64,000 nucleotides of DNA from Meghimatium bilineatum (GCA_034231615.1 CM067298.1:27744483-27808482), one strand, 5' to 3'. Numbered from the stretch's first letter, positions 11,191-23,311 are shown. A program made the numbers and translations. Notes: a model not told the origin generated them from the sequence alone.

Positions 11191-11999
11191 CCGAATCATA
11201 GACATAGTCTTGTCGGTAGTTAATGTCAATTCAGTAGGTCTATACTTGTGACGTCATTCCATAATGAAACAAACGTTTTACCATATCTAATTTGAAAACA
11301 AATGTTATTCCCAAGAATTCCTTACTATCAGAATCACAATCCATAATGATTTTACGTCAATTAGGTCTATATATATTGATGGCCATTATAATTCGCAGAC
11401 TGATTCCAAAATGGACAGATGTTTTCATGTATTTACAATGTGTTTGATGTAATGCTCTTCATTCTTTATAGATTTAACCAGCATCGGAAGTAGGAAATTT
11501 CTGTTAATTATGATTCACTGATTTTAGTTACATTACATTAACGATCATGTGATTTTAACTTCACTGAATAGGGGGCATTGCAACAGTTGCAAGGCTGCAA
11601 CAACAGATGTAAACACACACAAAAAAAATTGTTGCAGACTTGCGACCGTTGCGTGCAAAAGGTTAAGAGGATAAGTCATAGAAATTACTTTTATAAGTGT
11701 AACAAATGAGATCTGAGATGGATTGAATCAGTTTAGATTATGTACTATAGGAAAATATTTTCATCACTTTAACAACAAAATCAATTTGAGTACCAAGATA
11801 CCTCTCTCTAAATTATATACGGTATATATAAATTCAGTGATATAGGAGAGAGAGAGTATACATACTTTTCAATATTTCTTCAAATGGAGATTTTATGATT
11901 TTCTCTTCAGAACCTCAGAAAAAAAAATAAAGTTAATTATAAGATAACAAAAATAAATAGCTTTCATACAACAACTATCAACACAAAATTGTAGTATAA
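11191..11999. other. No gene recognised
   Basis: Contains a short GA-rich run near 11845-11860 and a GTTGCAAGGCTGCAACAAC self-complementary word near 11590-11610. No coding evidence. Confidence 0.5.
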
Positions 12000-13170
12000 A
12001 GAATATATTTGTCTATTGTCTTATCTCCAGGTGGTGTTGTCATAGCTGAGCAAATGAGTTTGTGAAGGAGATGTAGTCTCCGTTCCAGAGCCAGGTGTGT
12101 TGCTCTGGTTGAGGTGTAGTCATGTTTATTCATGTTTATTCAGGATGGTCTTGATGTCTATCCATTTTTTTCCTAGGTCTGCCCTAGGCTCTGTATCCAG
12201 ATTACATCTTCTTATAAGCTCTTATGGGAAGTTGATCATTCATCCTCATAAGAATGAATGCCATTTTATCTGTTGTTTCTCTCTATATTTGATGCATGAT
12301 GGTATACCTATTATCTTTCTGATATTGTCACTGCACATTTTGTTGAGTCTGGTGACTCCAATAGCCATCCGTAGACATTTCATTTTACACATCTCAATTT
12401 TTCTCTTATATGTAGATGTCAGTTAACAAGTCTGGCACTGGTAGCATAGAATTGGTATAAAGATGCTCTTAATCATTTGTTTCTTTACTTCCATGTTGAT
12501 TTTTGGGATGCAAAAGCAAAGTATCAGTTAGTATGTTACAGCATTTGCCTTTTGACATCTTGTTTCTATCTCTGTCAAATCGTCTGTCTTCTGTGAAAAT
12601 ACTTCCCAGGTACTTGAACTCTTTGACTTACTTTATTTTTGTGTTCTCTATTTGGATGTTTAAATGATCTGTTGATCTCGTTATTTGAATAGTTTCTGTC
12701 TTTTGTGTGTTAATCCTTATTGTATTTATTGTATATTCTTGATAGTGAGTTGATGTGAGTCTGCAGTTTTTCTTCGTCATCATATATAAATAATGCTTTG
12801 ATCATCAGCAAAAAGCAGTTCATTGAGTTCATATTTCCTTCTCTGTTGTTTTGTTATATATCTCATTTTGTGTTTCTTTTATAATTCTGTCTATGTAGAT
12901 GTTGAATAGAATAGGTGACAACACACATCCATGTCCGACTCCTGTTTTTGTTGTGAATATTCCATACGTTGTTCTTACCTAGCTTTGACTTTTTTGGTAT
13001 AATTTAGCGTTTGTCCCTTAATTTCATATATTTCTAGCATTTACCATAGTATGTCTCTGTTTATTCTAACGCTTTTTCTTGGGACAAAAATGATGTTTAG
13101 CTTTTTGTCATATCCAATAGCTTTTTCGCTTAGATTTCTATGGATAAAGAGTGCATCTAAAGGAAAGAAT
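12000..13170 (-). pseudogene. Decayed non-LTR reverse transcriptase (family C)
   Basis: On the minus strand a broken frame reads ALFIHRNLSEKAIGYDKKLN then IIFVPREKA and NRDILW. This aligns with the RT palm of the copy at 53345-54505 (ALFTLRQLSEKSIEYNQDLN, VFVDQEKAFDRVDRNILW). Both copies also share a 3' tail of the form CACCTGG.GA.A.GACAATAGACAA. Many stops and frameshifts. It is a fossil LINE with its 3' end at about 12015. Confidence 0.75.
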
Positions 13171-13439
13171 ATATAAGACATAAAATCAATACAGGGGTTG
13201 GTAAATTGTATAAGTTACAGGACTTATTTTTCCTCAGGAAAATCACAATATATATATATATTTTTGCTACTGCTGGAGAATATTGAGTATCAATCTATGT
13301 CGTATGTAGAAACTGGAAGAATGTTACTTTACACATGCTCTGTGTGGTGACCTGAAAGTGAAGGTAACCTAGTTTGTATTGTCATATTTAAAAAATAAAC
13401 ATTAATCTTCAACAGCATGTGTGCATTGATTTCTGCTTT

Positions 13440-14140
13440 TGGTTTGGACAAAATAGTTCAGACACTTTCAAAATGATGCAGTTCAGCTTTCAGAGAGTCC
13501 TGTCTAAGTAAGTCTACAATATGTGAATGGTGTTTCTGTTCAAAAGTGGTGCACATCAGTTGAAGATGATCCCATGCAGACCATTCATCACCCACACTAA
13601 TGAGATTGTAACATATGTACAATAAAGCATATGCTCTGACAGACGTCTGACTATCAGAGATGTTGCTCGGGATATTGGTATATGAATTGGGTCTAAATGA
13701 AATCATAACTGAAGATTTGCAACGCTTTGCACAGACATTGTATTGAAAATGTCTGTAGTGTACAGGTAACTGGAACATGCATCATGACAGTGGCCTTACA
13801 GACAGGTCTATCACTAAAAAGACATTTTTGGGAAAACACAATATTCCACTGCTCCCATAACCTCTATACTCATCTGATCTTCATGTGAATTTTTCTTGTT
13901 TTTGCAGCTTAATAAAACAATCAGAGGTCACTGATTTAATGAGATTGACGAGATTCAAGACAATGTGATGAGAAAAATTAGAGCTATATGTGCTCACAAG
14001 AAATGTTTCCCTCAGCGGCAGGAGCATTGAAATAAGTGTATACAACCACAATGGAACTACTCTGAAGGAGATAGAACCAACTAGTCCGTAAGTATAATGG
14101 TTTTCTTGGGGAAAAAGATCCATCTAGTAACTCACAGCGC
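13440..14140 (+). pseudogene. Decayed mariner-like transposase
   Basis: The + strand yields CLSKSTICEWCF (helix-turn-helix region), ALTDV.LSEMLLGILVYELG (the RE.A...GIS.GS...L block) and LNEIITEDLQRFAQTL. After an internal deletion comes HDSGLTDRSITKKTFLGKHN with IPLLP.PLYSSD, the HDNA..H.......L..H.I..L.HPPYSPDL block carrying the second and third acidic sites of mariner DDD. The tail IDEIQDNVMRKIRAI and a KCIQPQWNY.EGD ending also fit. Frameshifts and stops occur throughout; the first catalytic Asp region appears deleted. Antisense ORFs here are shadows. Confidence 0.7.
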
Positions 14141-14334
14141 ACATATTTAAGCTTATTAAAAAATCAATATTGATGAGTTGCTGTTGAATGACATAACTTT
14201 ATGATAACAAGAAGTTAATTTTAGAAAAATGTTAATCATCCTGGCGTACTCATCTAAAAAAATATGAGTTTCAGAACAAAAAAAGAAACCTTACATTAGC
14301 AAACACATAGTGAACAATGTTGAACTCAAGTCGT

Positions 14335-14598
14335 CAGTGTGTTGCAGGGGTCTGAAAGGGGAATACAGAACAGCAACACTGTTTACCCTCCATGCATATT
14401 GTAAGAGGTGACTAAGGAGATTTTGGAATGGTTGGCTGTTCCATCCCATACAGGATCAAAGTAACCCAGATGACATCGGATGTGTTAGACTGAAAGGCGT
14501 AGGTATCGCAGTAAAGCTGTAAACAATAGCACAACACATTCCTTACTCTAGACTACATCCTACTAATCTGCTGGAGCTTGAGAACGAACACAGAACTC
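14335..14598 (+). mobile_element. SINE family 2 copy
   Basis: Landmarks in order: GTTGCAGGGGTCTGAAAGGG, AACAGCAACACTGTTTACCC, TGTAAGAGGTGACTAAGGAG, GGTTGGCTGTTCCATCCCAT, ACATCGGATGTGTTAGACTG, AGGTATCGCAGTAAAGCTGT, GACTACATCCTACTAATCTG and GGAGCTTGAGAACGAACACA. The GAA tail is missing; the I-like LINE's target duplication begins at the next bases. Confidence 0.8.
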
Positions 14599-14778
14599 AA
14601 TTTAAACTTCCCCATCGAGACCAGCACCGTGCAGAGGTGATGGGGCTTAGTTCAGCCATCAGGGGCTGGAAACTAAGACTGGTCGGGCAGTCCCACTCGA
14701 GCAGGACCATAGTCCTGCCCAAGTAAGCAGAGTGCTGAAGACGGAGGCATCCAGCCAAAAGGCGCACAGATAATCAGC

Positions 14779-15759
14779 ATGCCACGCACAAAACACAATG
14801 GAAATATGTCTACATCTATAAATAATTATGGTGCCTGCCCTGTGGCGGAAGTTCAGGCAGGGACGGTGCCGGGCCCTATACCTCGAAAGGGCCCAACCTC
14901 AGTTACTGGAAGTCCTTCTCAATTGCCCCGAGGAGCCAGGAGGCAAGGGAATAGAGCTACTGGCCAAAGAAACAAATGACCAATAAAAATAATGCACTGG
15001 AATGCTGAGGGTGTCAACAGTAAAAGAGATGGATACAGCAAAAAATTGGAACTTGAAAATGTCCTCAGTGAAGAACAAGTTAGTATATGCTGTATCCAAG
15101 AAACACACCTCAGCAGCGACATAGCCTTCAAAATCAGAGGCTCCCGGTCTGACAGAAAGGACAGGCGAAAGGGTGGAATTCTGACACTTGTTAAAAACAA
15201 TATCAGCGCATGTCAGCTGGAAGTATATATGGAAGGGGCAGAATACCAGATGCTCCACCTAAAAACAGACAGTGCAGAATTCCATCTCCTGAACTACTAC
15301 TGCCCAAATGATAAACCATTGGCACTAGACACAATTCCAGACAAAGAGAGACTTATGGTGTGTGGTGACTTCAACAGCCACTCTCAGAGCTGGGGCTACG
15401 ATCATATCGACAAGAGAGGTGAGGAACTTGAGAGCTGGCAGGATGAAAATAATCTCATCCTTATTAACCAGCCAGCAGACTCGCCAACCTTCTACTAGAG
15501 AGCATGGCACACCACCTCTACACCAGACCTGGCATTCCACTCACTAGGTCTGGAATGGAACATCACACGTGTTGTTGGAAAGCAGCTTGGAGGTAGTGAC
15601 CACAGACCAGTATTTCTGGAAATCCACAATGAATTTACCAAGGACAGCAGCACGCTCACTAGGTGGAACTATAAAAGGGCAGACTGGAAAATGTACCAGC
15701 ATTTAACCAGTGTTCTAGCTAAGGACATGAACTTGGACAAAGACATCAACAGGGAGTGA
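14779..15759 (+). pseudogene. LINE endonuclease region
   Basis: One frame carries a 66-residue leader (MPRTKHNGNMSTS...), a TGA at 14977-14979, then an AP-endonuclease (EEP fold). Recognisable motifs are HWNAEG, CIQETH, VCGDFNSHSQSWG and, after a TAG at 15496-15498, AWHTTSTPDLAF and GGSDHRPVFLEI. The Asn, Glu, Asp and Asp-His active-site residues of the family are present in these motifs. A further TGA at 15757-15759 and a frame change lead into the RT. The domain nicks target DNA to prime reverse transcription; this copy cannot make it intact. Confidence 0.85.
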
Positions 15760-17557
15760 GTGAATTTAATAGATGTATACTACATGCTGCTAGTAAAACC
15801 ATACCCAGGGGGGTACGCAAAAACTACAAACCCTACTGGAATGATGAACTGGAAAAGCTGCAAAATGAGATGGAAACATCTAGACAGCAGGCTGAGAACA
15901 GACCTAGCCAACAACATCACAACAAATATCAGCAAACAAAGGCTAAATTTCAAAGAGCCAAGTTACAAGCCAGACGGAGCAGCTGGAAAGAAAAAACAGA
16001 GTCGCTGAACCTAGAAAGAGATACTAGGAAATTATGGAAACTTGTAAAACAACAAAATGATGAAGGTACAGGGAGAAATACCAGGATCACACTTTATAAA
16101 GATAGAAACATTTTAACAGGTAAACATGCAGCTGATTACTTTGCAGATTCCTTTGCAGAAGACAATAACGTCAAAGTCAGCCCAGACAAACAACAGGAGG
16201 TTTGAGAGAACCAGCAAAACATTGGACAAGGTGAACCTATACCTGAAGTCATGGAGGCACCAATCACAATGAAAGAACTGGAGCATGCAATATCCAAATT
16301 GAAAATGAAAAAGTCCCCTGGAGCTGATGGAGTGTCAAATGAAATGATTAGAAACCTGGGAATTGCAGCAAGAGCAAAGCTACTGCAGATCTTTAACACA
16401 AGCTGGTCCACAGATAATGTACCACAGGCGTGGAGAGAAGCAATAATGATACCACTCCTCAAATCAGGAAAGATGGCAACACAGTCTCCAACTACAGGCC
16501 CATCAGCCTCACAAACTGTCTATGTAAAACAATGGAACGCATTATCAATCTTAGGATGCATTGGTACCTTGAAAGTGAAAACCTTCTGGTATCAAAGCAA
16601 GCAGGTTTCAGACAGTGCTACTCTACTGAAGATCAGGCAACCTACCTCTCCAAAGAGATTGAGGATGCCTTCCAAGAAAAGAAACTGGTACTAGCAGCAT
16701 GGATAGACCTCAGAAAAAAGCATTTGATAAGGTCTGGAAAGAAGGGCTCCTAAAGAAATTACAAAATTGCAGGGTTAGCTCAAGAATGTAAAAATGGGTA
16801 AAAGCATACCTGCATAATAGAAGAGCCAGTGTACAATTAGATGGTCGCAAGAGCAAGAAAGTTCTACTGCGTCATGGAGTCCCCCAGGGAGGAGTCCTGT
16901 CACCCACACTTTTCTTGGTTTACATCAATGACCTAGTTGCTGAACTACCACACGGGATCAAAGTGGCAATGTATGCTGACGACCTGGTGCACGGAAGAAC
17001 AGGCAACAGTGGCCACTAAGCAAATACAAAGAGCTATCGATGCCCTAACCTTATGGGCAAATAGATGGTGCGTCAGCATTAACACAGATAAGTGCAGCAC
17101 TACACTCTTTACCCTCTCACCAAAACAAAAAGCTGGTCATATCAAGATAGATGGAGAGCTCTTGAAAGAAGACAAACAACCCACATACCTTGGAGTTACT
17201 TTTGATGATAAGCTGACATGGAAGCAGCACATAAACAAAGCAACAACAAAAGCCAGGAGGAAGCTAGCTATCCTGAGAAAACTAAGTGGAACCACATGGG
17301 GAGCCAGTGGGAATATACTCAGTAAAGTTTACCAGCAAGGCATAAGACCACACCTGGAATATGGTTCAGCTGCGTGGTGTCCTGCATCAAACACCACATT
17401 ACAAGATCTAGATAAAGCTCAAAACCAGGCACTTAGAATCATGTTGGGAGCAATGAAATCTACACCCATAGCAGAGATGCAGAAAATGGGAAGAATGCAA
17501 ACACTTAGCGAACACAGAGACACAAAAGTACTAATTCAAGCAGAAAAGTTTCAGTGA
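15756..17557 (+). pseudogene. LINE reverse transcriptase region
   Basis: Motifs in order: KKSPGADGVSNEMIRNLG (about 16309), NYRPISLTNCLCKTMER after a frameshift near 16470, AAWIDL then, after another shift near 16715, KAFDKVW, RHGVPQGGVLSPTLFLVYIN (about 16870) and MYADDLV (16969), the YADD box holding two catalytic Asp. A shift near 16990 leads to the thumb: TYLGVTFDDKLTWKQH and GIRPHLEYGSAAW. A stop lies at 16203-16205 and another at 17555-17557. Non-LTR RT of the I/jockey group; dead copy. Confidence 0.85.
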
Positions 17558-18612
17558 TTGCCAAGTCATCCAATGAAGGAAAGATTCCAAAATCTAGCAA
17601 TGGGGCGACTGAAAAGGAGCAGCTTTATCCATCAAGCTAAACGACTCCGTAGACAACTTACAGACCTACCTGAAGTTGATAGCCCCTTAAGGTCTGTACC
17701 AGAACAAACCCAGTGGAGTGAAAGCCATGGAACGCCAATATACATTCAGACCCATGTGAAAGGAATACTAAGCGAGGACGAACAGAACAGTGTGCAGCGA
17801 ATGACAGTCACCCTCAGTTTCCTGGATGAGGAATATCCACAAGATATATGGGTCAGAGTGTACACAGATGGGTCAGCACAGAATGCTGTGAGGAATGGAG
17901 GTGCAGGTGTATATATAGAATATCCACACAAGCCTAGAGATACAATCAGAACACAGACAGGAAAATTCTGCAATAATTATGATGCAGAAATCCAGGCAAT
18001 TAGTGTGGCAACTAAAAAACTGCTGAACTCCAACTCTGGCCTACAGCCTGTGGTATTCCTGACAGATGCAAGGTCAGTGCTTCAAGCTCTCCAGTCTTGA
18101 AAACTAACAGACTTGCAAAAACTACTTAGCGAATTGTCATACCAGTACAGGGTAACCATGCAGTGGATACACTCTCACTGTGGAATACCAGGAAATGAAA
18201 AAGCAGACCAACTGGCTAAGGAAGGTGCTGCCGAAGACCAACCAGATATACCAATCACCTACCATCAGAAAAAACAGATGATAAAGTCAATAAGAAAGCC
18301 ACAAACACCAACACAAGATGACTATCACATTATGAACAGATCAGAACAAGTTATAATTCTACGTCTCAGAACAGGACACAACCGACTCCGCAGTCACATG
18401 TATACAAAGTTCAATATTGGAACACGGCCATGTGTAAATGTGGACAGGCAGCACAGAGTGCCAAACATATACTTCAAGAGTGTTCTGAGCATGAAACGCT
18501 GAGGCAGACATATTGGCCAGAGGAAACAACACTGGAATCAAAGCTCTATGGGACACTGTATGAACTGCAAAAGACAGTGAGTTTTATTGGGGAGACGGAA
18601 TTACAGATATAG
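17558..18612 (+). pseudogene. LINE RNase H and C-terminal region
   Basis: The RNase H motifs are visible: VYTDGSA (first Asp), DAEIQAI (Glu), FLTDARSVLQALQS (second Asp) and, after a TGA at 18098-18100, WIHSHCGIPGNEKADQLA (His and last Asp). The C-terminal part has LRLRTGHNRLRSHMY and, after a frameshift near 18420, CKCGQAAQSAKHILQEC, a Cys/His cluster common at this place in I-group and jockey-like elements. It ends with ETELQI and a stop, followed by the 3' UTR and the GAA tail. Confidence 0.85.
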
Positions 18613-18657
18613 ACATGTTTCAAGTGAACGAAAGAAGAAGAAGAAGAATTTAAACTT

Positions 18658-19339
18658 GACCACATCTATAATCTTATAAAGTATCATTCTCTATAAATGT
18701 TTATTTACGTAGTAGTCACCTTTCTACTATTCTCTCTACTACATGGTTCTATGAAACAGACTATAGATTCCATAAAATTTACATACAAACTTGGTCTTGA
18801 GTAAAGATTTTGTCAAAGTATGCTTGTTCTGCTTTATCTCTTTCCAGAAGGATGTCCTCTGTTGAAATATATCACATTAATATAGACAATAATTAGGACA
18901 ACATAAGCTTGACAATTGCAAATGTTAAATAATGAATCTCTGAGGTTCTCTCTTTCTTAGTGAATTCCCTCATATTCAAGTGACCCTTCCTGGTTTTATT
19001 CTATTCTAGTACTTGGATCCTCAAGGGCTGTTAACCTTCCAATTAACTTTGGGAATTTCTATTGCCTATCTTTTATTAATTTAAGAGGACTCTGTCTTAC
19101 TTCCCTCATGTTTCTGAGGAGTTGAAAGAAAAATTGTGTTTTTCTTGTGTATTTTTTGTACATCTTATGTCAAAATTCTTCCCATGACTTCTATTTGTGT
19201 TTAGGACCTGTGATCTTATGATGATCTGTTAAACTTCTTATGATCTGTTAACATTTAATTTTATATTTATTATTCTTCCTGCTTTTTTAGTTCATAATTA
19301 TTGTTTCCAAGTGATTTTCTTAAATCTTATTTTCAATTT
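18658..19339. other. No gene recognised
   Basis: AT-rich text, possibly an old transposon remnant on the minus strand, but I cannot assign a family. Confidence 0.4.
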
Positions 19340-19720
19340 TGATTACCCCTATAGAACAGACATAGCAATACTCAACTACATGGACATCCATTGACCTTTG
19401 CTGATGGCATCCTAACCTACAGGACCAGTTCCAAATGACAGAAGATGACCCAAGACATCCAGGAGAATTTAGATGCAATATCGACTTGGAATCAAGTTCC
19501 CATGTAAACCATGTGAAAAAATGGAAATTCTATGGTGCTCATTGAACAATTGTATACGGCTGAAGTCCTTGGAGTCTACTTGGAGTCTCTGTTGATGGGA
19601 CAAATATTGAGTGTTGTGATATATTGTATTATCTGGGAGTAACCTTTGATTGCAGTCCATCTTACAACCAACATGTTGAACAAATAATATTGTAATGTAA
19701 GAGAGGGCTTGAAGCACTTA
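19340..19720 (+). pseudogene. RT fragment of an RNase H LINE (family R)
   Basis: Broken + strand frames give FTGPVPND and, later, GVSVDGTNIE and LYYLGVTFDCSPSYNQHVEQ, followed by KRGLEAL. This is the RT thumb of jockey/I-group elements (LGV.FD....FN.HV......). A reverse-oriented relative is at 41765-41960: both hold GTAAGAGAGGGCTT and GAGTAACCTTTGA. Confidence 0.6.
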
Positions 19721-19721
19721 A

Positions 19722-20530
19722 CCTTTAGCAAGCCAGATTAAAAAATACAAAACGTCTCCCTGCCACCGGATTCTTTTTTGAAAATTTGCGTTATTGATGG
19801 TGACTGTTTTGAAAATGTGATAATTTTTTGGTTGTTAGAGATATTTAAATAATATTTGCACATATAAATAAAGAATTGAATTGTGCATATATTGGTGTAA
19901 TTTATGTACGTGTGTGTGTGATACCAGACGTATGAGAAAGTGGTAAAGACGTTTTTCACAAAAAACATATATTTTATAACAAATAAAGAGGGAAAAAATA
20001 AGAAAAAAAAAATAACTTACCTTACATATCGAATTCCTTGGCAACACTGTCAACTAAATCACGCAAATCTGTTGTATTTATGTTCTTTCACTGCGAAATT
20101 ATCAAAATATAGCCGGGGGAACTGTATAAAACATGTAGATTTGCAGTAAAATCGTTCTTTGAGCTTAGGCCTAGAGTTATTTTTTCTGCCACTTCAAAAT
20201 ATTCGATATCAAACGTACAAGTCCCCAAACCAGCACGGCATTCTGTATATTCACTGCTGTGAAACTAAATAACCTAATAATCCATGATTCAAGCCACGAT
20301 TCAATGTTATTTTATTCGAAATACGATGAAATAAAGGTCTGTAAAACCGATCCATCATCATGGCATCGTACCGGTGTACAGATGTGGTCAGATTAATTGC
20401 TCTTAAACTTTTACGAATAGCTAGCCATTCTTAAAAACGATCATGTCGGAAGTGGTGGATGTACCGGCTTCGATTGCGCATGTCCCCAGCTATGTGCACG
20501 GACTGTGGTACGTGTAAATCTCACGATATT
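19722..20530 (-). repeat. Arm B of the ~0.8-kb inverted repeat
   Basis: Reverse complement of 8290-9095, as described there. On this arm the minus-strand donor-like sequence is GTAAG|GTAAGTTATT near 20020. Differences are small and scattered, so the copies are fairly young or conserved. ORFs in 19738-20149 are chance. Confidence 0.85.
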
Positions 20531-20534
20531 ATCG

Positions 20535-20645
20535 TTGGGAGGGCCGGACCGCCATCAGCGCGCGCGGCCATTTTGTTTTTCGGCGGCTGGATATGATATC
20601 GGCTCGGTGAAGGTTAAAGCTATGGTTGAGGTTGCCACTGCTGTC
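20535..20645 (-). promoter_or_regulatory. CpG-rich promoter-like patch
   Basis: GGGCCGGACCGCCATCAGCG, CGCGCGGCCATTTTG and CGGCGGCTGG form the most CpG-dense stretch in the window. On the minus strand it contains AAAATGGCCGC, which resembles a YY1-type initiator element of animal promoters. It lies directly upstream, in minus orientation, of arm B with its conserved splice donor. Promoter function is inferred only. Confidence 0.35.
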
Positions 20646-20789
20646 CTTAAATAAATCTCTGGGACCTCAATCATCAAAGAAATTATTGTGCCAGACTCCT
20701 AGTACACGTTGCAAAATAGCCAAAATGGCCAATATCGATATGAGTGGATGGCATCTATAGCTAAATCCAATCTCCTAGAAAATCACATA

Positions 20790-21165
20790 GATTTACTGCC
20801 CAGGACATGCTGGTGTTTGTGGAAATGAATGAGAGAGCAGATAGACTTGCATCCCAGACACCACTAGGTGGGGCGTTGGCGATGGGTAAGGGAGATGTGC
20901 TGAAACTGTTTCATGGGTGCCTGTGGAATGTAGACACCAAGATTGATGAAACATCGAAGCTGAGATTTGAAGAATTCAGTATTAAGTGTGGTAGTAGTAA
21001 AACTAGACTGTAGGGAGGAACAGATGAACAAGAAGAATGTTTAACCAGTGGGCCACAAGAACCATCATTTTGCATATCTGTTATCATCTGATTAGGTAGA
21101 CTTGAGCACCAATGGGTCTGCCTGGAGTGCAATGATTGTCAGTCCATAAATAATAACCAACCTAT
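20790..21165 (+). pseudogene. RNase H LINE fragment (family R)
   Basis: The + strand reads FVEMNERADRLASQTPLGGA, KGDVLKLFHGCLW and RFEEFSIKCGSS, then GRLEHQWVCLECND, paralleling the copy at 56151-56626 (GGERADQLA, GSKCGVARGEHF, SEQLWMCPVCSDDD). The HRTGT stretch is damaged. 5'-truncated, dead. Confidence 0.7.
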
Positions 21166-22655
21166 TTTCTCTAATTGTCTAAGTCCATCATGGTACCCTT
21201 TCTCTTCTTCCCAATTCATATGACACCACATACTTCTGCATCAGCTGCTTTGATAATGTCTGTAATTTAAGACAGATTGCCTAAATGTTTAATGTGTGCC
21301 CCATGTTTTTTTAAGTTTCCCTAAAACTCTGATGTTTAGTTTTGATTTTTGACTCTAAAATTGTACACCTTAAGGTTTATTTCTCTTTTTCTTAGATTTG
21401 TGCATGATGCCAGGAAGTTATTGAATTTCATGACTTTTCCTTTCTTATTTTAATTGTTAGGCCGTGAAAATTATAAATATTTGGCCTTATCTAGACTATT
21501 GTATCTGGAACATACATCAATGATCTCTTCCTTGAAACTTATGCTCTAATAAGCAGTGCTTACCAATATTTAAAGTGGTCATTGTGGTCATACTTTCTGA
21601 GACATATTGATATATGAAAGGTGTTTAATTTCCTTCCCTTAACCAGAGTCCATCAAACCCATCTCAAGTCCCGAAAGCATCAACATACTCACTCCACCAA
21701 GCTTAGCCAATGCCATTCCTCAGAGCTCATAACAGATCTGGCCCACTACCTCAATTTCCATCAACCGGTATGTTTTCTAGATAACATAATCCATGACCAC
21801 TCTATCTTATGTGTGTCCTCTTGTGTCTAGGTCAAGACAATGTTCTATGTCACCGGTACATCTATAGTTTTGGTACAATAGAGCCCATTGGGATCAATGT
21901 CATTCCTACAGGTAGATATCCTGATGTTGTGTCGATTTTCAATTTGTTTTGTTTCACCTCTAACCTTTTCATTTTTTACTCTTACATTATGTACTGCTAT
22001 TTAGAATGTAGATAGTGCTGCTCTTACTTGTTGCTTTTTAATGTTGTAAATGTGCTCTTGACAAATGCATTTTGGTCAAAACATGGATTTTCATGTGATC
22101 ATGTGTGCTTTCAGCGATTAGCAAAATTAGATCCTTGTTTCCTATTTTCGCCTGTTAGATTTCAGTTTTGCAGTTATTACCTATTATCTACTTCAAGCAA
22201 CTCTTGTATGGTCATCCAGCTTTTCTGAAGAAAGCATATTAAACTACAAAATCCTATTGTCAATAGCACAAAGCAATAAGTTTCACAGTTGATAAACAGA
22301 GACATGGAAAAAATATAATTGACAATATAGAAAACATACTAAGTTGACATTTCAATCATACAGTTTTTATCAAGAATAAAAATACAAGATAGTGTAAATA
22401 ATAAAAATAATGATAATGCAAATGGAGTAGACTGCAGAGATTTAATAAGAGGTATAATTATTTGTATGTTTTGCTCTCTGTTTGAGAACTATAGGTCTAT
22501 CCATATATGTATGACCTTATTCGTATTGATAGACGGTCTTAAGTCAGCCTGTACCAGATGGAGTCAATCATGCATGAGCCAAACATATCTTTTCATAGTT
22601 ATATTTGCAGATTCATGGGCGATTTAATTTCTTGCAGAATAAGCATTGCAATAAA
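21166..22655. other. No gene recognised
   Basis: About 1.5 kb of AT-rich sequence with scattered short ORFs of 60-70 codons that show no family features. Probably intron or degraded repeats. Confidence 0.45.
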
Positions 22656-22930
22656 ATGCCCTTGATGGGCTGTTGCACCATATACACCTGAACCGTTGTT
22701 CTTCCACTCTGCCCAGAATTGAAGTCTCCAATATTTTAGCACCAGTACATTACACTGTCCTTCATGTGATGCAGTCTTCTGTCAGGTTTTTCCATCTGTC
22801 AGTAGCGATGACAAAACAGCGAGAGTTCCCTGTACAATATTTGTCTTGGGATACAAGCTGTTGTTGATCCTTTGAATGTGCCCAGGCCACATGAGTCTTC
22901 TGTGACCAAGTGTGGAAAATATTGTTGGAA
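22656..22930 (-). pseudogene. Possible LINE C-terminal fragment
   Basis: The minus strand around CACATGAAGGACAGTGTAAT and CATGTGGCCTGGGCACATTC reads like the HVQR...WPGHI.R region that ends some LINE reverse transcriptases. Frames are broken. Tentative. Confidence 0.35.
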
Positions 22931-23311
22931 ACCTAGCTCTGCCCTACCTCACTGTTGTATATATATAATAGAAACTTTAACTTTTAACACAAGAATGTTA
23001 ATAACAACATATAAAACAAGAGAGCTAGTCACTTACATCAAAAGAAGATAGTCCACATTATTTGGACACAGAAGAGGAAAGATGGAGCACATCATGAAAT
23101 AAACAAGAACAAGAGAGGAGATTAACTCCAAGAGAGAAGATGCTAAACAGCTTAGCAGTATGGCGTGGAGGAACATGGATATTGGAGATGATTGGCATCA
23201 TTTGAGACAGATGGATGTGGACAGACATTATGACCAACATCACATGGCATTGATTATAAGAAGAAAAATTCTGAACATAACTGGAGGAAAATGCAACATA
23301 ATTCAACTTAC

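Larger units (their letters stand above)
14610..18646 (+). mobile_element. I-like LINE, about 4.0 kb with target duplication
   Basis: The 11-mer AATTTAAACTT occurs at 14599-14609 and again at 18647-18657, bracketing the element. It starts CCCCATCGAGACCAGCACCG and ends GTGAACGAAAGAAGAAGAAG. Inside, in order, are an AP-endonuclease, a reverse transcriptase and an RNase H domain, the order of I-group non-LTR elements. There is no clear ORF1 with zinc knuckles. The frames are broken by several stops and frameshifts, so this copy is dead. It landed immediately 3' of a SINE. Shorter 3' copies of the same family are at 33440-33810 (+) and 61650-62380 (-). Confidence 0.85.

Noticed and set aside
12097-12426. 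109-codon + strand ORF
   Set aside because: Antisense to the family C LINE remnant.
14899-15258. 119-codon minus-strand ORF
   Set aside because: Antisense shadow of the LINE endonuclease.
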